A DNA stretch of 50,462 nt from CAZNQW01 sp964575225 (GTDB lineage Bacteria; Chloroflexota; Anaerolineae; JAAYZQ01). Where the stretch lies: the NCBI GenBank assembly GCA_964575225.1, contig CAZNQW010000004.1, forward strand, positions 1 through 50,462, in the 5' to 3' direction. The notes under the pieces are model-generated. The model was given only the letters and a program-made list of their open reading frames with translations. It was not told where the DNA came from and ran no database searches. The stretch's first letter is position 1. Every line of letters starts with the position of its first letter. Below are positions 13,479 through 21,846 of this stretch, piece after piece. A program made the position numbers and the translations under genes.

Positions 13479-15200
13479 GTGAGTCAATTTCATGCCGCAA
13501 TGGACTTTCACAAAGCGCGCCGGCGCGCTTCCCGAGAGAGACTCCTGGCCCGCCTGACGGGCAAGTCGGCTCAACTTCTCGCCTTCGAAGAGGTTCGCCA
13601 GATGCTCAAGGCCAGGATTGGCCGCGATGTGGGCCTATGCGACATCCCCCTGGATGCCATTGTCGGCAGCGTCGGGCGTTACTCTGACTTTTCCCGAAGC
13701 TTTTTGCCGTTGCAGACCCAGAGCGAGGAACGCTGGGCCCGCGTCATGACCCGCGTCACCGAGATGGGTGGCCTGCCGCCGATCCAGGTCTACCAGATCG
13801 GAGAGGTCTATTTCGTGCTCGACGGCAACCACCGGGTATCGGTCGCTCGCCAACTGGAAGCATCCCACATCCAGGCCTATGTCACCCAAATCGAGAGTAA
13901 GGTCCCACTATCACCCACCATCCAGCCCGACGAATTGATCCTCAAGGCCGAGTACGCCGAGTTCCTGGAAAAGACCCGCCTGGACGCCATCTGTCCCAAC
14001 GCCGATTTGAGCGTGACCGCTCCCGGCCAATACCCCAAGTTCATGGAACATATCGAGGTGCACCGTTATTTCATGGGATTGGATCAACAGCAGTCGATTC
14101 CCTGGAATGAAGCAGCAAAACATTGGTACGAAACCGTCTATCTTCCGGTGATTCGCGTCATCCGCGAGCAAGACTTGCTGCACGACTTTCCGAGCCGAAC
14201 CGAGGCGGATTTGTACCTGTGGGCATCGGAACACCGCGCCGCTTTGGAGGCCTCGCTGGGATGGCACGTCGAAACCCCGGTCGCTGCGGCCGATCTAGCC
14301 GAAGAACGCAGCCCCACCCTCCGCCATCGAGTGGCCCGGCTGCTAAACAAGATCCATGACACACTGACGCCCGACGAACTGGACGGCGGGCCGCCACCCG
14401 GCGCCTGGCGCCGGGTGCGCCTGCCACTACACAATGGCGATCGCCTGTTCTCCGACATCCTGGTGTCTATCAGCGGCGAGGAGCATGCCTGGTCGGCCCT
14501 GGATCAGGCCCTGGAACTGGCCCACCGCGAGGGCGCTCGGGTCCTCGGATTGCATGTGGCGTCCTCAAAAGAGGCAAACGAACAGGCCACCCAGGCCATC
14601 GAGGCCTGCTTTCATGAACGGTGTCGGGCCCGGCAGGTGGCCGGCGAGTTCGCAGTCGCCGCAGGGCCCATCGCCCGCCGGATCTGTGAACGGGCCCGTT
14701 GGGCCGATCTGGTCGTCATCAGCCTGGCCCACCCACCCCAGCCCAGCCCCATCGCCAAGCTCAGTTCGGGGCTCCGCACCCTGATCCGGCGCTGCGAGAC
14801 GCCGATTTTGACGGTTCCGGGGAATGCATCTCCGATAGAGCGCCTGCTGCTCGCTTACGACGGCAGCCCCAAGGCCAAGGAGGCCCTGTACATCACCACC
14901 TACCTTGCTGCTCAAAGGGGGATACCGGTAGCGGTTGTGAGCGTGATGGACAGCGAGGAAGAGGCTCTCGCGCGCCTGGATGAGGCGCGCGCCTACTTGG
15001 CTGCCCACGATGTGGAGGTCACCACTCAGCGGGGAGACCCGCCGGCTGCCCAAGCCATACTCCAGGCCGCCCAAGCCACTGAGAGTGACCTAATACTCAT
15101 GGGCGGGTACGGCTACAGTCCGGTCCTTGAGGTCATTCTGGGCAGCGCCGTAGACAGAATACTGCGCGAGGGAACACAGCCGGTCCTCTTTTGCCGCTAG
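13479..15200 (+). CDS. ParB-like domain fused to two universal stress protein domains
   Basis: 573 residues from GTG 13479 (AGGAGA 8 bp upstream; ATG 13500 is an alternative). Residues about 50-145 form a ParB/sulfiredoxin-like domain with FVLDGNHRVSVARQL (113-126), the GxxR-type nucleotide motif. Residues about 150-300 are an unrecognised helical section containing PKFMEHIEVHRYFMGL. Then come two USP domains (about 311-445 and 446-573). The last has the full ATP-binding pattern G-x2-G-x9-G-S (GGYG...LGS). The first lacks a clear one. The whole looks like a nucleotide-sensing stress protein. It is the third gene of the cupin-activase operon. Confidence 0.82.
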   Translation: MSQFHAAMDFHKARRRASRERLLARLTGKSAQLLAFEEVRQMLKARIGRDVGLCDIPLDAIVGSVGRYSDFSRSFLPLQTQSEERWARVMTRVTEMGGLPPIQVYQIGEVYFVLDGNHRVSVARQLEASHIQAYVTQIESKVPLSPTIQPDELILKAEYAEFLEKTRLDAICPNADLSVTAPGQYPKFMEHIEVHRYFMGLDQQQSIPWNEAAKHWYETVYLPVIRVIREQDLLHDFPSRTEADLYLWASEHRAALEASLGWHVETPVAAADLAEERSPTLRHRVARLLNKIHDTLTPDELDGGPPPGAWRRVRLPLHNGDRLFSDILVSISGEEHAWSALDQALELAHREGARVLGLHVASSKEANEQATQAIEACFHERCRARQVAGEFAVAAGPIARRICERARWADLVVISLAHPPQPSPIAKLSSGLRTLIRRCETPILTVPGNASPIERLLLAYDGSPKAKEALYITTYLAAQRGIPVAVVSVMDSEEEALARLDEARAYLAAHDVEVTTQRGDPPAAQAILQAAQATESDLILMGGYGYSPVLEVILGSAVDRILREGTQPVLFCR

Positions 15201-15244
15201 AGCCTGTCGTCCACCGAACCTTCGGGAAGGTCACAACAGGCTCT
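15199..15244. terminator. nested stem-loop between converging genes
   Basis: AGAGCCTGT (15199-15207) pairs with ACAGGCTCT (15236-15244), and inside it ACCTTC pairs with GAAGGT around a short loop. It starts at the stop codon of the USP gene and faces the arrestin-like gene. No T run follows, so termination is plausible but not proven. Confidence 0.45.
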
Positions 15245-15284
15245 AGCGCTCGCAGAGGTCAAGCATTTTTCGACGACAGATTAT

Positions 15285-16139
15285 CTAGCCCCGTGCCGGT
15301 CCGTTGAAAACCTCGATGTCGACACTGATCTCAGTGTCCCGGCGCAGTCGCCGGGCCAGCGTCGCCTTGATGCTCCAAGTCGTCGTGCTGTGCCCGGTGC
15401 TCCGCGTCGGCTGGCCCTCTGTGGGTATCGGCAGGACAAAGGGGTACTCGGCTGGATGAGCGGGCCAAAAGTCGACCTTTTCGGCCAGTTTCTCCTTGCC
15501 TTCGTGGCGAATGTGGGTATTGCCGTTTGCCCGGGGGACATCCTCGGTGAGAAGCAACTCCACGCGCACCTCGCTGGCGCTGAAGGTGGCCAGTGGCTGC
15601 ACTAGCACCTTGCCTTCCAGTTTCTCACCCTCGATCCATTCGAGCCTGGGCAGCCACAGCCGCAAGTCAACCTCTTCGGATTGCTCCTGACCATACTCGC
15701 CCGGTTCAGTTTTCTGGCCCGGTGGAGGAACGATCAGAGGAACCTCGATCTCTGCCTCGGGATCGAGCGCCTTAGGAGAGTCGAATGTAGCCTTGACCAG
15801 CAGACGATTCTTGGTGATTTTTCCGGCAAAGGGCGCGACGATGTTATCTGGGATCTGAAAAGTAGCCGGATAGCGGTGTGACCCCACCGGGAGGGTGCCT
15901 TCCTTCTCCAGGTTCACCGTGTCCAAGACCGACTCTTCCGTCTCCTTGTGGGTGTAGGTATGTCCCTTGGCTCCGGTGCGTTTGTACTCGTACTCTTCCT
16001 GAAGGATCAGGTAGGCGCTTGCCCCGCGCACCGGCAGCTCCTTCTCTGCCTGCAAGGTAATGGTGGCTTGAACGGTATCGCCGGCATAGTAAGGGCCTGT
16101 CGGCCGGCCCAACTCGATCTGGACGTTTGTTTTTGCCAT
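15285..16139 (-). CDS. arrestin-like / Spo0M-type beta-sandwich protein
   Basis: 284 residues without signal peptide or membrane helix. The N-terminal half (VQIELGRPTGPYYAGDTVQATITLQAEKELPVRGASAYLILQEEYEY) and the second half (LEWIEGEKLEGKVLVQPLATFSASEVRVELLLTE) are two beta-sandwich repeats with the strand order of arrestins and of the sporulation-control protein SpoOM/Vps26. The role is probably scaffolding of protein complexes; no enzyme motif is present. GAGGAGGATCT upstream supports the start. Function is unknown. Confidence 0.72.
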   Translation of the reverse strand: MAKTNVQIELGRPTGPYYAGDTVQATITLQAEKELPVRGASAYLILQEEYEYKRTGAKGHTYTHKETEESVLDTVNLEKEGTLPVGSHRYPATFQIPDNIVAPFAGKITKNRLLVKATFDSPKALDPEAEIEVPLIVPPPGQKTEPGEYGQEQSEEVDLRLWLPRLEWIEGEKLEGKVLVQPLATFSASEVRVELLLTEDVPRANGNTHIRHEGKEKLAEKVDFWPAHPAEYPFVLPIPTEGQPTRSTGHSTTTWSIKATLARRLRRDTEISVDIEVFNGPARG

Positions 16140-16232
16140 AGATCCTCCTCTTCAGCACTCGAAAGGGTTCAAAGTTTGATCCATTCTTTCGTAGAAAATG
16201 GCTATTGGGGGAGCCCAAATCGATTCAAGTCG

Positions 16233-17000
16233 TTACTCGCCCTCCAGGAAGCAGACGATTCCCCGGGCCACACCCAGCGCCACGTCGTAGCTTCGCTCCG
16301 TAAGGAGATCCCGGTCGGCCCCCATAAAGCCCAGTTCGACGATCGCCGCCGGTGTCTGCGGATCGATCTCGTTAAAGGCATGGTAGGCCGTCATATCGTA
16401 GGTAATGCTGTTGCGATGGTATGGCAATCCCGTGGTCTGGGCATACTGATCGATCAGGCAGGCCACCAGGCGATCCTCTTCTTCTGGAATCGCGCTGCCC
16501 AACACCCGAGCCACCTTGAATCCCGAAGCATCGGGTACGTTGCAGGCATCGGTGTGGATCGAGACAAAAGCCGCCGCCTGGTAACCCGCCAATCGGTCGG
16601 AAAACTCGGGCAACAGCTCGGCGGCATACCCCTCATACTGCAGGATCGCCACCACTCGCGCCGCAATATCCAAATTGATCGTGACCTCTTGCAGACCGTC
16701 GTCGCAGACGGCGCCCGAATCGCTCTGCCAATGCCCCGCTACGACCCCGACCTTGATCTGTGGCAATGCAGGATCGGCTTCCAAAACCGAAGCAGGCGTT
16801 GCAGTCTCGGTTGGGTTGACAGTCGCCGGCACCACCTGGGCAGCCGTCGGTTCCCAACGGGTAAGCGTCGGCACAGGGGCCGTCACCTGCCCGCCGGGGG
16901 CGCCGCGCGCCAACCAAACGGCATACAGAATGCCGGCCATCACGACCATTGCCATCACGCCCAGCCCGCATCCGGGGCTGCGTCGTACGCGCTGTTCCAA
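16233..17000 (-). CDS. N-acetylmuramoyl-L-alanine amidase, membrane-anchored (Amidase_3)
   Basis: 255 residues. A short cytoplasmic stretch and one membrane helix (about 14-32, GLGVMAMVVMAGILYAVWLA) precede a Thr/Pro-rich linker and the catalytic domain. Zinc ligands are His in VAGHWQ, Glu in GLQEVTINL and His in FVSIHTDA; the catalytic Glu is in AIVELGFM. It cleaves the bond between muramic acid and the stem peptide outside the membrane. The annotated start is TTG (17000) behind AGGAG; an internal ATG 15 codons in is an alternative. It is single-gene, with its own promoter. Confidence 0.88.
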   Translation of the reverse strand: MEQRVRRSPGCGLGVMAMVVMAGILYAVWLARGAPGGQVTAPVPTLTRWEPTAAQVVPATVNPTETATPASVLEADPALPQIKVGVVAGHWQSDSGAVCDDGLQEVTINLDIAARVVAILQYEGYAAELLPEFSDRLAGYQAAAFVSIHTDACNVPDASGFKVARVLGSAIPEEEDRLVACLIDQYAQTTGLPYHRNSITYDMTAYHAFNEIDPQTPAAIVELGFMGADRDLLTERSYDVALGVARGIVCFLEGE

Positions 17001-17030
17001 CGGCTCCTCGTTCCACCCAATTTCAAAGCG

Positions 17031-17059
17031 ATCATACCCCCAAGTGCCAATTTAGTCAA
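17031..17059 (-). promoter_or_regulatory. promoter of the amidase gene
   Basis: On the minus strand, TTGACT (17059-17054), a 17-bp spacer and TATGAT (17036-17031). It is divergent from the plus-strand promoter starting at 17085. Confidence 0.74.
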
Positions 17060-17084
17060 ACTTGTGCGGATACGCAATGGCCAA

Positions 17085-17113
17085 TTGCCTGCCGACCTTG
17101 GCTGTGTTATAAT
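17085..17113 (+). promoter_or_regulatory. promoter of the DUF6391-holA operon
   Basis: TTGCCT (17085-17090), 17-bp spacer, TATAAT (17108-17113). Confidence 0.76.
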
Positions 17114-17213
17114 GCCACAAGCATCATCGGTCTCATCCTACACAGGGCACCGGAAAAACAGGTTCCCATACGCTGCACCACATCGGCGCACGGGACCATG
17201 TAAAGGACACACC

Positions 17214-17708
17214 ATGAACCTTGCGAATCTAGCCCGTAACTTGCGGCAGAACCATGCACTGGAACACGCTACAATCCATATCCTGGGCCGACAATTCCCT
17301 CACGCCCAATTAATGGGTCGCAGCACCGTCTCAGGATTCTACATCTATGGCCATCTGGCTACCCAACCACTCGCCGCCGCGGTAAGTGAGGCCCTCATCC
17401 GGCTGCAACACGGGGAAGCGCACCTCGCCGTCCATCCCCGTTGCGGCACCAATCTGGCGGTCACGGGCATTTTGGCCGGCACGGCCGCCTTTGGCACCAC
17501 CTTGGGAAAGCCCCACTCCAAACTCGAACGCCTGCCCTTGGCCATCACCGCTGCCACGCTGGCAGCCATCGTGGCCCAACCCCTGGCCCTCAGGGTCCAG
17601 GAGCAGATCACCACCACACCCGACGTGGACGACGTCCAGATCTCCACCATCGAGCGCCAGGAGCGGGGGGGCGTCACAATTCACCACGTAGTGTTGGGAC
17701 GGGGGTAG
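17214..17708 (+). CDS. DUF6391 family membrane protein
   Basis: 164 residues from ATG 17214. It begins NLARNLRQNHALEHATIHIL, where the N-x-A-L-E-H-A-T signature is typical of DUF6391, a family found in cyanobacteria and Chloroflexota. HPRCGTNLAVTGILAG (about 76-91) and a hydrophobic segment (ITAATLAAIVAQPLAL) suggest two or three membrane spans. The HALEHAT and HPRCGTN elements look like a possible metal site, which is inference. No function is known. The stop touches the holA start, so the two are coupled. Confidence 0.78.
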   Translation: MNLANLARNLRQNHALEHATIHILGRQFPHAQLMGRSTVSGFYIYGHLATQPLAAAVSEALIRLQHGEAHLAVHPRCGTNLAVTGILAGTAAFGTTLGKPHSKLERLPLAITAATLAAIVAQPLALRVQEQITTTPDVDDVQISTIERQERGGVTIHHVVLGRG

Positions 17709-18761
17709 GTGGTGATCACGATTCTGCACGGCAATGACGAATTCGGCCGCTCTGAGGCTCTCCAGGCGATCCAATCCTACCATCGTCAGGGGGATCCGGC
17801 CATGGCCGATCTGAACACCACCGTCCTCGACGGAAGCCGCATCACTCTGGGGGAACTGCGCCATCACTGCGATTCCATCCCCTTCATGAGCGCCACTCGT
17901 TTAGTGATCGTCCACGGACTCTTGAACCGCCTCTTTCCCGATCCGGGCGCCAGGGGCGCCAAAGGCGACTCGGCACCCACGAGAAAGGCGCTGGTGAGCG
18001 ACCTGTTGGAGTATCTTCCCAAGCTGCCGCCCACGACTCATCTGGTGCTTTCCGACAACAAACCCCTCCCTCCGACGAATCCGATCCTCAAATGGGCCGC
18101 CGCGCAGCCCTCACCACCCAAGGGAGCGACGGCCGCCGGCACAGTCAGCCTGTTTTCGGTACCAAGAGACGCCGATCTGCCCAACTGGATTGCCAAACGA
18201 GCCAAGGAAAAAGAGGGGACGATAGACCGGGACGCTGCCAACCTAATGGCGGCCCTCATCGGCGCCGATCTGAGGTTGATCGACCAGGAGATCGAGAAAC
18301 TCCTCCTGTACACCGATGGCGCCAGCATCGCCACTCAGGACGTCCAACTACTCGTGAGCCGGGCACGCGAAGCCGGGATCTTTGACCTGGTGGATAGCGT
18401 GGGGCTGCGCCAAACAGCCCGGGCCCTCAAGCTCCTACATTCCATGCTGGCCGACCTGGCCGAACCCCTCTACCTCCTGTCCATGCTGGCTCGGCAGATC
18501 CGCATCCTCGTACAAGTCAAAGAGCTGGACGACCAAGGCCTATCCAAGCAGCAAATGGCCTCCCAGCTCAAGCTTCATCCGTATGTGGTGGAAAAGGGGA
18601 TGAACCAGGCCCGACGTTTCACCATGAGCCAACTCGAGTCGGCCCACGATCACCTGGTGAGAACTGACTGGCAGATAAAAACCGGCAAAGTCGACGACAT
18701 CCTCGCCCTGGATACCCTCATCGTCCACCTCACCCAAGAGGAACCCGCGTCTGCCCGCTGA
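17709..18761 (+). CDS. holA: DNA polymerase III subunit delta
   Basis: 350 residues, the normal length for HolA. The N-terminal domain begins ITILHGNDEFGRSEALQAI, a nucleotide-fold-like start (YGxDxFL in the family). The middle contains LPPTTHLVLSDNKPLPPTNPI, and the C-terminal collar has FDLVDSVGLRQTARALKLL, LYLLSMLARQIRILVQVKEL and KLHPYVVEKGMNQARRF. Delta opens the beta clamp during loading. Starts are GTG 17709 or the next codon GTG. An inserted low-complexity piece (LFPDPGARGAKGDSAPTRKA) is a loop. Confidence 0.9.
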   Translation: MVITILHGNDEFGRSEALQAIQSYHRQGDPAMADLNTTVLDGSRITLGELRHHCDSIPFMSATRLVIVHGLLNRLFPDPGARGAKGDSAPTRKALVSDLLEYLPKLPPTTHLVLSDNKPLPPTNPILKWAAAQPSPPKGATAAGTVSLFSVPRDADLPNWIAKRAKEKEGTIDRDAANLMAALIGADLRLIDQEIEKLLLYTDGASIATQDVQLLVSRAREAGIFDLVDSVGLRQTARALKLLHSMLADLAEPLYLLSMLARQIRILVQVKELDDQGLSKQQMASQLKLHPYVVEKGMNQARRFTMSQLESAHDHLVRTDWQIKTGKVDDILALDTLIVHLTQEEPASAR

Positions 18762-18776
18762 TTGCGCCCTGCCTTG

Positions 18777-19070
18777 CTAGGCCAGGCCCCAGTCTCCCGC
18801 CTGGCGCTGCCCACTCACTGTCTCGCCTGTCCATTCGCCCAGCCATAAATGATGCAGGAGAACATTCGTCGCCGAAACGACCCGGATCGTTGAGGAGCCC
18901 TCTCTGCCATCCATCACTACCTCTGTCGCCTTGTCCAAAGCCGTCGGGTGAACGTAGCAGAGGTTCGGCCATCGCCCGTAGCGCTCCCGGTAGCGCCGAA
19001 CCGCCTGTCCTATCTTGTCTTCGAGTGCCCGGTGCGGATCGTTGTCGTACCACAAAAGACCGACATCCAT
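18777..19070 (-). CDS. hypothetical protein, last gene of the FtsK-like operon
   Basis: 97 residues, not recognised. It begins MDVGLLWYDNDPHRALEDKIGQAVRRYRERYGRWPNLCYVHP: a beta strand, then an amphipathic helix, then PNLCYVHP, which resembles the start of small nuclease-like or nucleotide-binding folds, but no catalytic set can be named. No signal peptide or membrane helix. It follows the DUF6504-like gene by 30 bp on the same strand and ends close to the holA stop on the other strand. Confidence 0.7.
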   Translation of the reverse strand: MDVGLLWYDNDPHRALEDKIGQAVRRYRERYGRWPNLCYVHPTALDKATEVVMDGREGSSTIRVVSATNVLLHHLWLGEWTGETVSGQRQAGDWGLA

Positions 19071-19100
19071 CGCTTCACCTCCACCGAACCCACGCGCCGA

Positions 19101-19397
19101 TTAACGCCAGGCAACGGCGGCCTGACGAGCCGCCACCCTCGGTACATCCAACTTGGCGCGCCGTAGTTGCCACAACCCCGTATCTGCGTCCTGGAACAGC
19201 TCAAAGGTGCCTCCGCCCGCACGCACTTGGAAAAAGTGGCCCCGGACAAATCTTCGCCAACTGCGGCGCGATACCGTCCAACACCGTTCCACCGCCTCCA
19301 CCTGAAATCGCTGGCCCCGCCACCGAAACAGGTGCGGAAAATAGCGGTGGCGGCGCTCCACCATGTCCACCGACTCGTCAAAGATCTTCCAGCCCAT
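19101..19397 (-). CDS. DUF6504-like small protein
   Basis: 98 residues from ATG 19397, with a GGGAGGGAG ribosome site. The start IFDESVDMVERRHRYFPHLFRWRGQRFQVEAVERCW and the end HFFQVRAGGGTFELFQDADTGLWQLRRAKLDV match my memory of DUF6504. That small domain occurs alone or at the C-terminus of Y-family polymerase (ImuB-like) proteins. This recollection should be checked. If right, it links the operon to DNA damage response. The protein is highly basic in the middle (RRSWRRFVR), suitable for nucleic acid contact. Confidence 0.7.
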   Translation of the reverse strand: MGWKIFDESVDMVERRHRYFPHLFRWRGQRFQVEAVERCWTVSRRSWRRFVRGHFFQVRAGGGTFELFQDADTGLWQLRRAKLDVPRVAARQAAVAWR

Positions 19398-19442
19398 CGC
19401 GCTACTCCCTCCCGATGACCGGACCTCCCGGGCCCCAATCAC

Positions 19443-19844
19443 CTAACTCTGCCAGAAATCGCCCCGTTCGACCAATAGCTCGTCACCACCCACCACGTGG
19501 AAGTGTCGTTCGGCTGATGGGCTCGGCATAGGCGACGGCCAATACCCCCCCTGCAACATCGGCGGAAAGGCCTGGGGCGCTCCACCCTGCACTACCACGA
19601 CGGGCGGGTAGGCAGACTGGGCCGCCTGGCGCCTTACGACCTCCGCCTTGGAATCACGCCGATTCATCGCCACCAACACCAGCACCGAGGTCGGAATCCC
19701 CGACAACACACCGCACACAATCCCGATCACCACGGCCATCGCCTCCGTGCTCATCTGCCGGGCGACCACGACGGCCAGAACGATGACGAAACTGAGCGAC
19801 AGCAAAATGACTGCCTGTTTAAAGGTCACTTGCCCTACCTCCAT
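19443..19844 (-). CDS. hypothetical two-helix membrane protein
   Basis: 133 residues. Two membrane helices (about 9-28, AVILLSLSFVIVLAVVVARQ; about 35-58, AVVIGIVCGVLSGIPTSVLVLVA) are followed by a charged KAEVVRRQ turn and a Pro/Gly-rich tail ending HFHVVGGDELLVERGDFWQS. Not recognised. The start overlaps the end of the upstream gene by 10 bp. In this operon it could tether the soluble FtsK-like motor to the membrane, which is inference only. Confidence 0.66.
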   Translation of the reverse strand: MEVGQVTFKQAVILLSLSFVIVLAVVVARQMSTEAMAVVIGIVCGVLSGIPTSVLVLVAMNRRDSKAEVVRRQAAQSAYPPVVVVQGGAPQAFPPMLQGGYWPSPMPSPSAERHFHVVGGDELLVERGDFWQS

Positions 19845-20110
19845 CCCGATCCATTAGTTCCGGCACTCGTGTCTTTGGATGCCGCCCTCTCGACTGTCGA
19901 AGGACTCGTCGCCGGCGATCGGGCCGCCCCCGGCGGACGAACGCCAAAGGCCACCGCCACGGCCAACAACGCGTCAAAGAAACCGCGCTGATAACTGGCC
20001 GCTGCATCCACATCGAGCGGCGCCACCGACCGCGCCGAATTCCTCATTACCTCCAGAGTCGATGCCAGAATGCGCGTCACATCCTCGCGAAACCACATGT
20101 CCAGGCCCAT
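19835..20110 (-). CDS. hypothetical protein (91 aa)
   Basis: Not recognised. The first 60 residues are helical (WFREDVTRILASTLEVMRNSARSVAPLDVDAAASYQRGFFDALLAVAVAFGV). The remainder is Ala/Ser/Pro-rich and probably disordered. It lies between the FtsK-like gene (43 bp upstream) and the membrane protein gene, which it overlaps. The tight packing supports a real gene. Confidence 0.62.
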   Translation of the reverse strand: MGLDMWFREDVTRILASTLEVMRNSARSVAPLDVDAAASYQRGFFDALLAVAVAFGVRPPGAARSPATSPSTVERAASKDTSAGTNGSGWR

Positions 20111-20152
20111 ACCGATTGAATCCTTTCCAGTGAACAGGTTTCCGTCCCTTCC

Positions 20153-21310
20153 TCATCGCACAAGTTGCAGCTTGGCCCGCAGCCGTTCGACTAATGGTGT
20201 TTCACTCGAGACCTTTCCATCCCCCTGAGGAGCCTCCAGTCTCAAGGCATCCCTTCCCTGCGACCGGTTCACGCGATCGACCAGGGCCTCGGCTGCCTGC
20301 GCCGACAGGTAGGCCGCCTGCATGCGCGTCGTCGACCCTTGGGCCACCACCAAGAAATCGCCCTGCCCCAATAACCGCTCGGCACCCGTTTGGGCAAGCC
20401 CAGTAGCCACCTTGGCGTCCTCCGGGCTCGTAACGGCGCCCACCAAACGGATCGGGAAATTGCTCTTGACCAGGCCGCCGATGACGGCAGCGGTCGGCTT
20501 TTGCGTACAAGCCACGATGTGGATGCCCGCCTCGCGCCCGCGCTGGGTCAGGCGCGTGAGGGCCAATTCCATCTCTTTCCCGCCCACCTGCACCAGGTCC
20601 GCCAACTCGTCGAGCACTACCACCAGGCGTGGTTCGGAGCGGCCTTCCCGATCCCTGCACTCCATCTCATCGACCAGTCGCTGCAACATCGCGAGAGCCT
20701 CATCGCAGCGGTTGATCACCGGCGCTAACAGGTGTCCCAACCCAGCAAAGGGAGAAAAACCCCTTCCCTTTGGATCGATCAAAACCAGTTGCAGCGCCCG
20801 GCGCCTGTTGAACATCACCAACGAGGCAATGATGCTACGGGCCAGCGCCGTCTTTCCGGAACCGGTCGTGCCCACGATCAACACATGGGCCACGTTGGGG
20901 CTGGGAAGCGGCAGAAGCAAAGGCGCGCCCTGTTGGTCGACCCCCAGGACCGCCGTAAAAGGGGGCACGGCCCGCATTGCCTTCGCACCTCGCGCCGCGG
21001 CATTGGATGCTGCATGTGCGACCAGAGTCCGGCACACCCGCTCCAAAGGCACCACCTGGCCGTCAGGGCGCGGTACTTCTACCTCCATTCGGCCCTCCTC
21101 CCGAAACACCCGACAGGAACTTGCCCCCAGGCTGAGGGCGATCTCTTCGGCCAGATTGGCCACCTGCCGCACCTTGACACCCAGGGGAGTCAAGAGGTGA
21201 AAGCGGATCAGGCGCGGCGCAACGTCCGCCCCGGTCACACGCGACGGCACCTTGTGGCTGGCGAGCACCTGCTCGATCCGGTCGGCCTGGAATTGCCACA
21301 CCTGTCTCAC
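20153..21310 (-). CDS. short soluble FtsK/SpoIIIE-type DNA translocase
   Basis: 385 residues starting at GTG 21310. Residues 1-90 match the FtsK alpha domain (DVAPRLIRFHLLTPLGVKVRQVANLAEEIALSLGA... MEVEVPRPDG). Residues 120-345 are the RecA-like motor with Walker A GTTGSGKT (147-154), Walker B LVVVLDE (229-235) and the late LLGQGDFLV loop. There are no N-terminal membrane helices and no clear C-terminal winged-helix gamma domain, which reads KOPS and activates XerD in FtsK. It is therefore a stripped-down double-stranded DNA pump, likely hexameric. It is the second gene of the LexA-like-controlled operon. Confidence 0.86.
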   Translation of the reverse strand: MRQVWQFQADRIEQVLASHKVPSRVTGADVAPRLIRFHLLTPLGVKVRQVANLAEEIALSLGASSCRVFREEGRMEVEVPRPDGQVVPLERVCRTLVAHAASNAAARGAKAMRAVPPFTAVLGVDQQGAPLLLPLPSPNVAHVLIVGTTGSGKTALARSIIASLVMFNRRRALQLVLIDPKGRGFSPFAGLGHLLAPVINRCDEALAMLQRLVDEMECRDREGRSEPRLVVVLDELADLVQVGGKEMELALTRLTQRGREAGIHIVACTQKPTAAVIGGLVKSNFPIRLVGAVTSPEDAKVATGLAQTGAERLLGQGDFLVVAQGSTTRMQAAYLSAQAAEALVDRVNRSQGRDALRLEAPQGDGKVSSETPLVERLRAKLQLVR

Positions 21311-21324
21311 GGCCCGACGGCTCC

Positions 21325-21807
21325 CTAGCCCGCCAACCCCACCAGATCAGGGCTGGGGAAAGGAACCACCCGTCCACCAACACCGGCGCGAGGCGCCCTC
21401 CGCTGAGGCAACGAGGGCATCGAATCCAGGGGACGCGCCACCCCCTCGAGAGGTTGCCTCAATGGGCAACCGGCACACTGCTTGGGTTGGGTAATGGGCA
21501 CAATCCGGGCTGCGCATGCCGCCTGCTCGAAACTGAGGGTCGGCGCCTCATCATCCCACACCTCCGTGCGCCCATTAAAGCGCACGATAAGGGAGGTCGC
21601 CGCTTTCTGCCGCAGCGAAAACCGCAGGTGAGCGCAGTTCACGGCCTTGTAGGGACACGCGCGACAGGTGTTGGGCGTCACGCGATTTTCGCCCTCCGTG
21701 ATTTTGGCGCACACAATCTGCCCATTCTTGGACACACTGCGGTGCTCGCAGGGACTCAACCCCTGCACCTGCTCGCGGAATCTTGCCAGCGATATCTCGG
21801 GACCCAT
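21325..21807 (-). CDS. cysteine-rich hypothetical protein, first gene of the FtsK-like operon
   Basis: 160 residues, not recognised. Eight cysteines fall in three groups: GLSPCEHR (about 20), TPNTCRACPYKAVNCAHLRFSLRQ (about 48-58), and ACAARI...KQCAGCPLRQ (about 98-117). The C-x2-C-x6-C and C-x2-C spacings suggest zinc fingers or an iron-sulfur site. The C-terminal 40 residues are Pro/Arg-rich. AAGGAGGG upstream supports ATG 21807. It lies directly behind the double-operator promoter and 14 bp before the translocase. Confidence 0.7.
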   Translation of the reverse strand: MGPEISLARFREQVQGLSPCEHRSVSKNGQIVCAKITEGENRVTPNTCRACPYKAVNCAHLRFSLRQKAATSLIVRFNGRTEVWDDEAPTLSFEQAACAARIVPITQPKQCAGCPLRQPLEGVARPLDSMPSLPQRRAPRAGVGGRVVPFPSPDLVGLAG

Positions 21808-21831
21808 GTCGCCCTCCTTCCAGGCGCGTTT

Positions 21832-21845
21832 AGAACAACTGTTCT
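21832..21845. promoter_or_regulatory. LexA-like operator 2 just downstream of the -10
   Basis: AGAACAACTGTTCT, the same GAAC-N4-GTTC layout with a single central mismatch to symmetry. Its centre is 23 bp (about two helical turns) from operator 1, so two dimers could bind side by side over the transcript start. Confidence 0.76.
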
Positions 21846-21846
21846 G

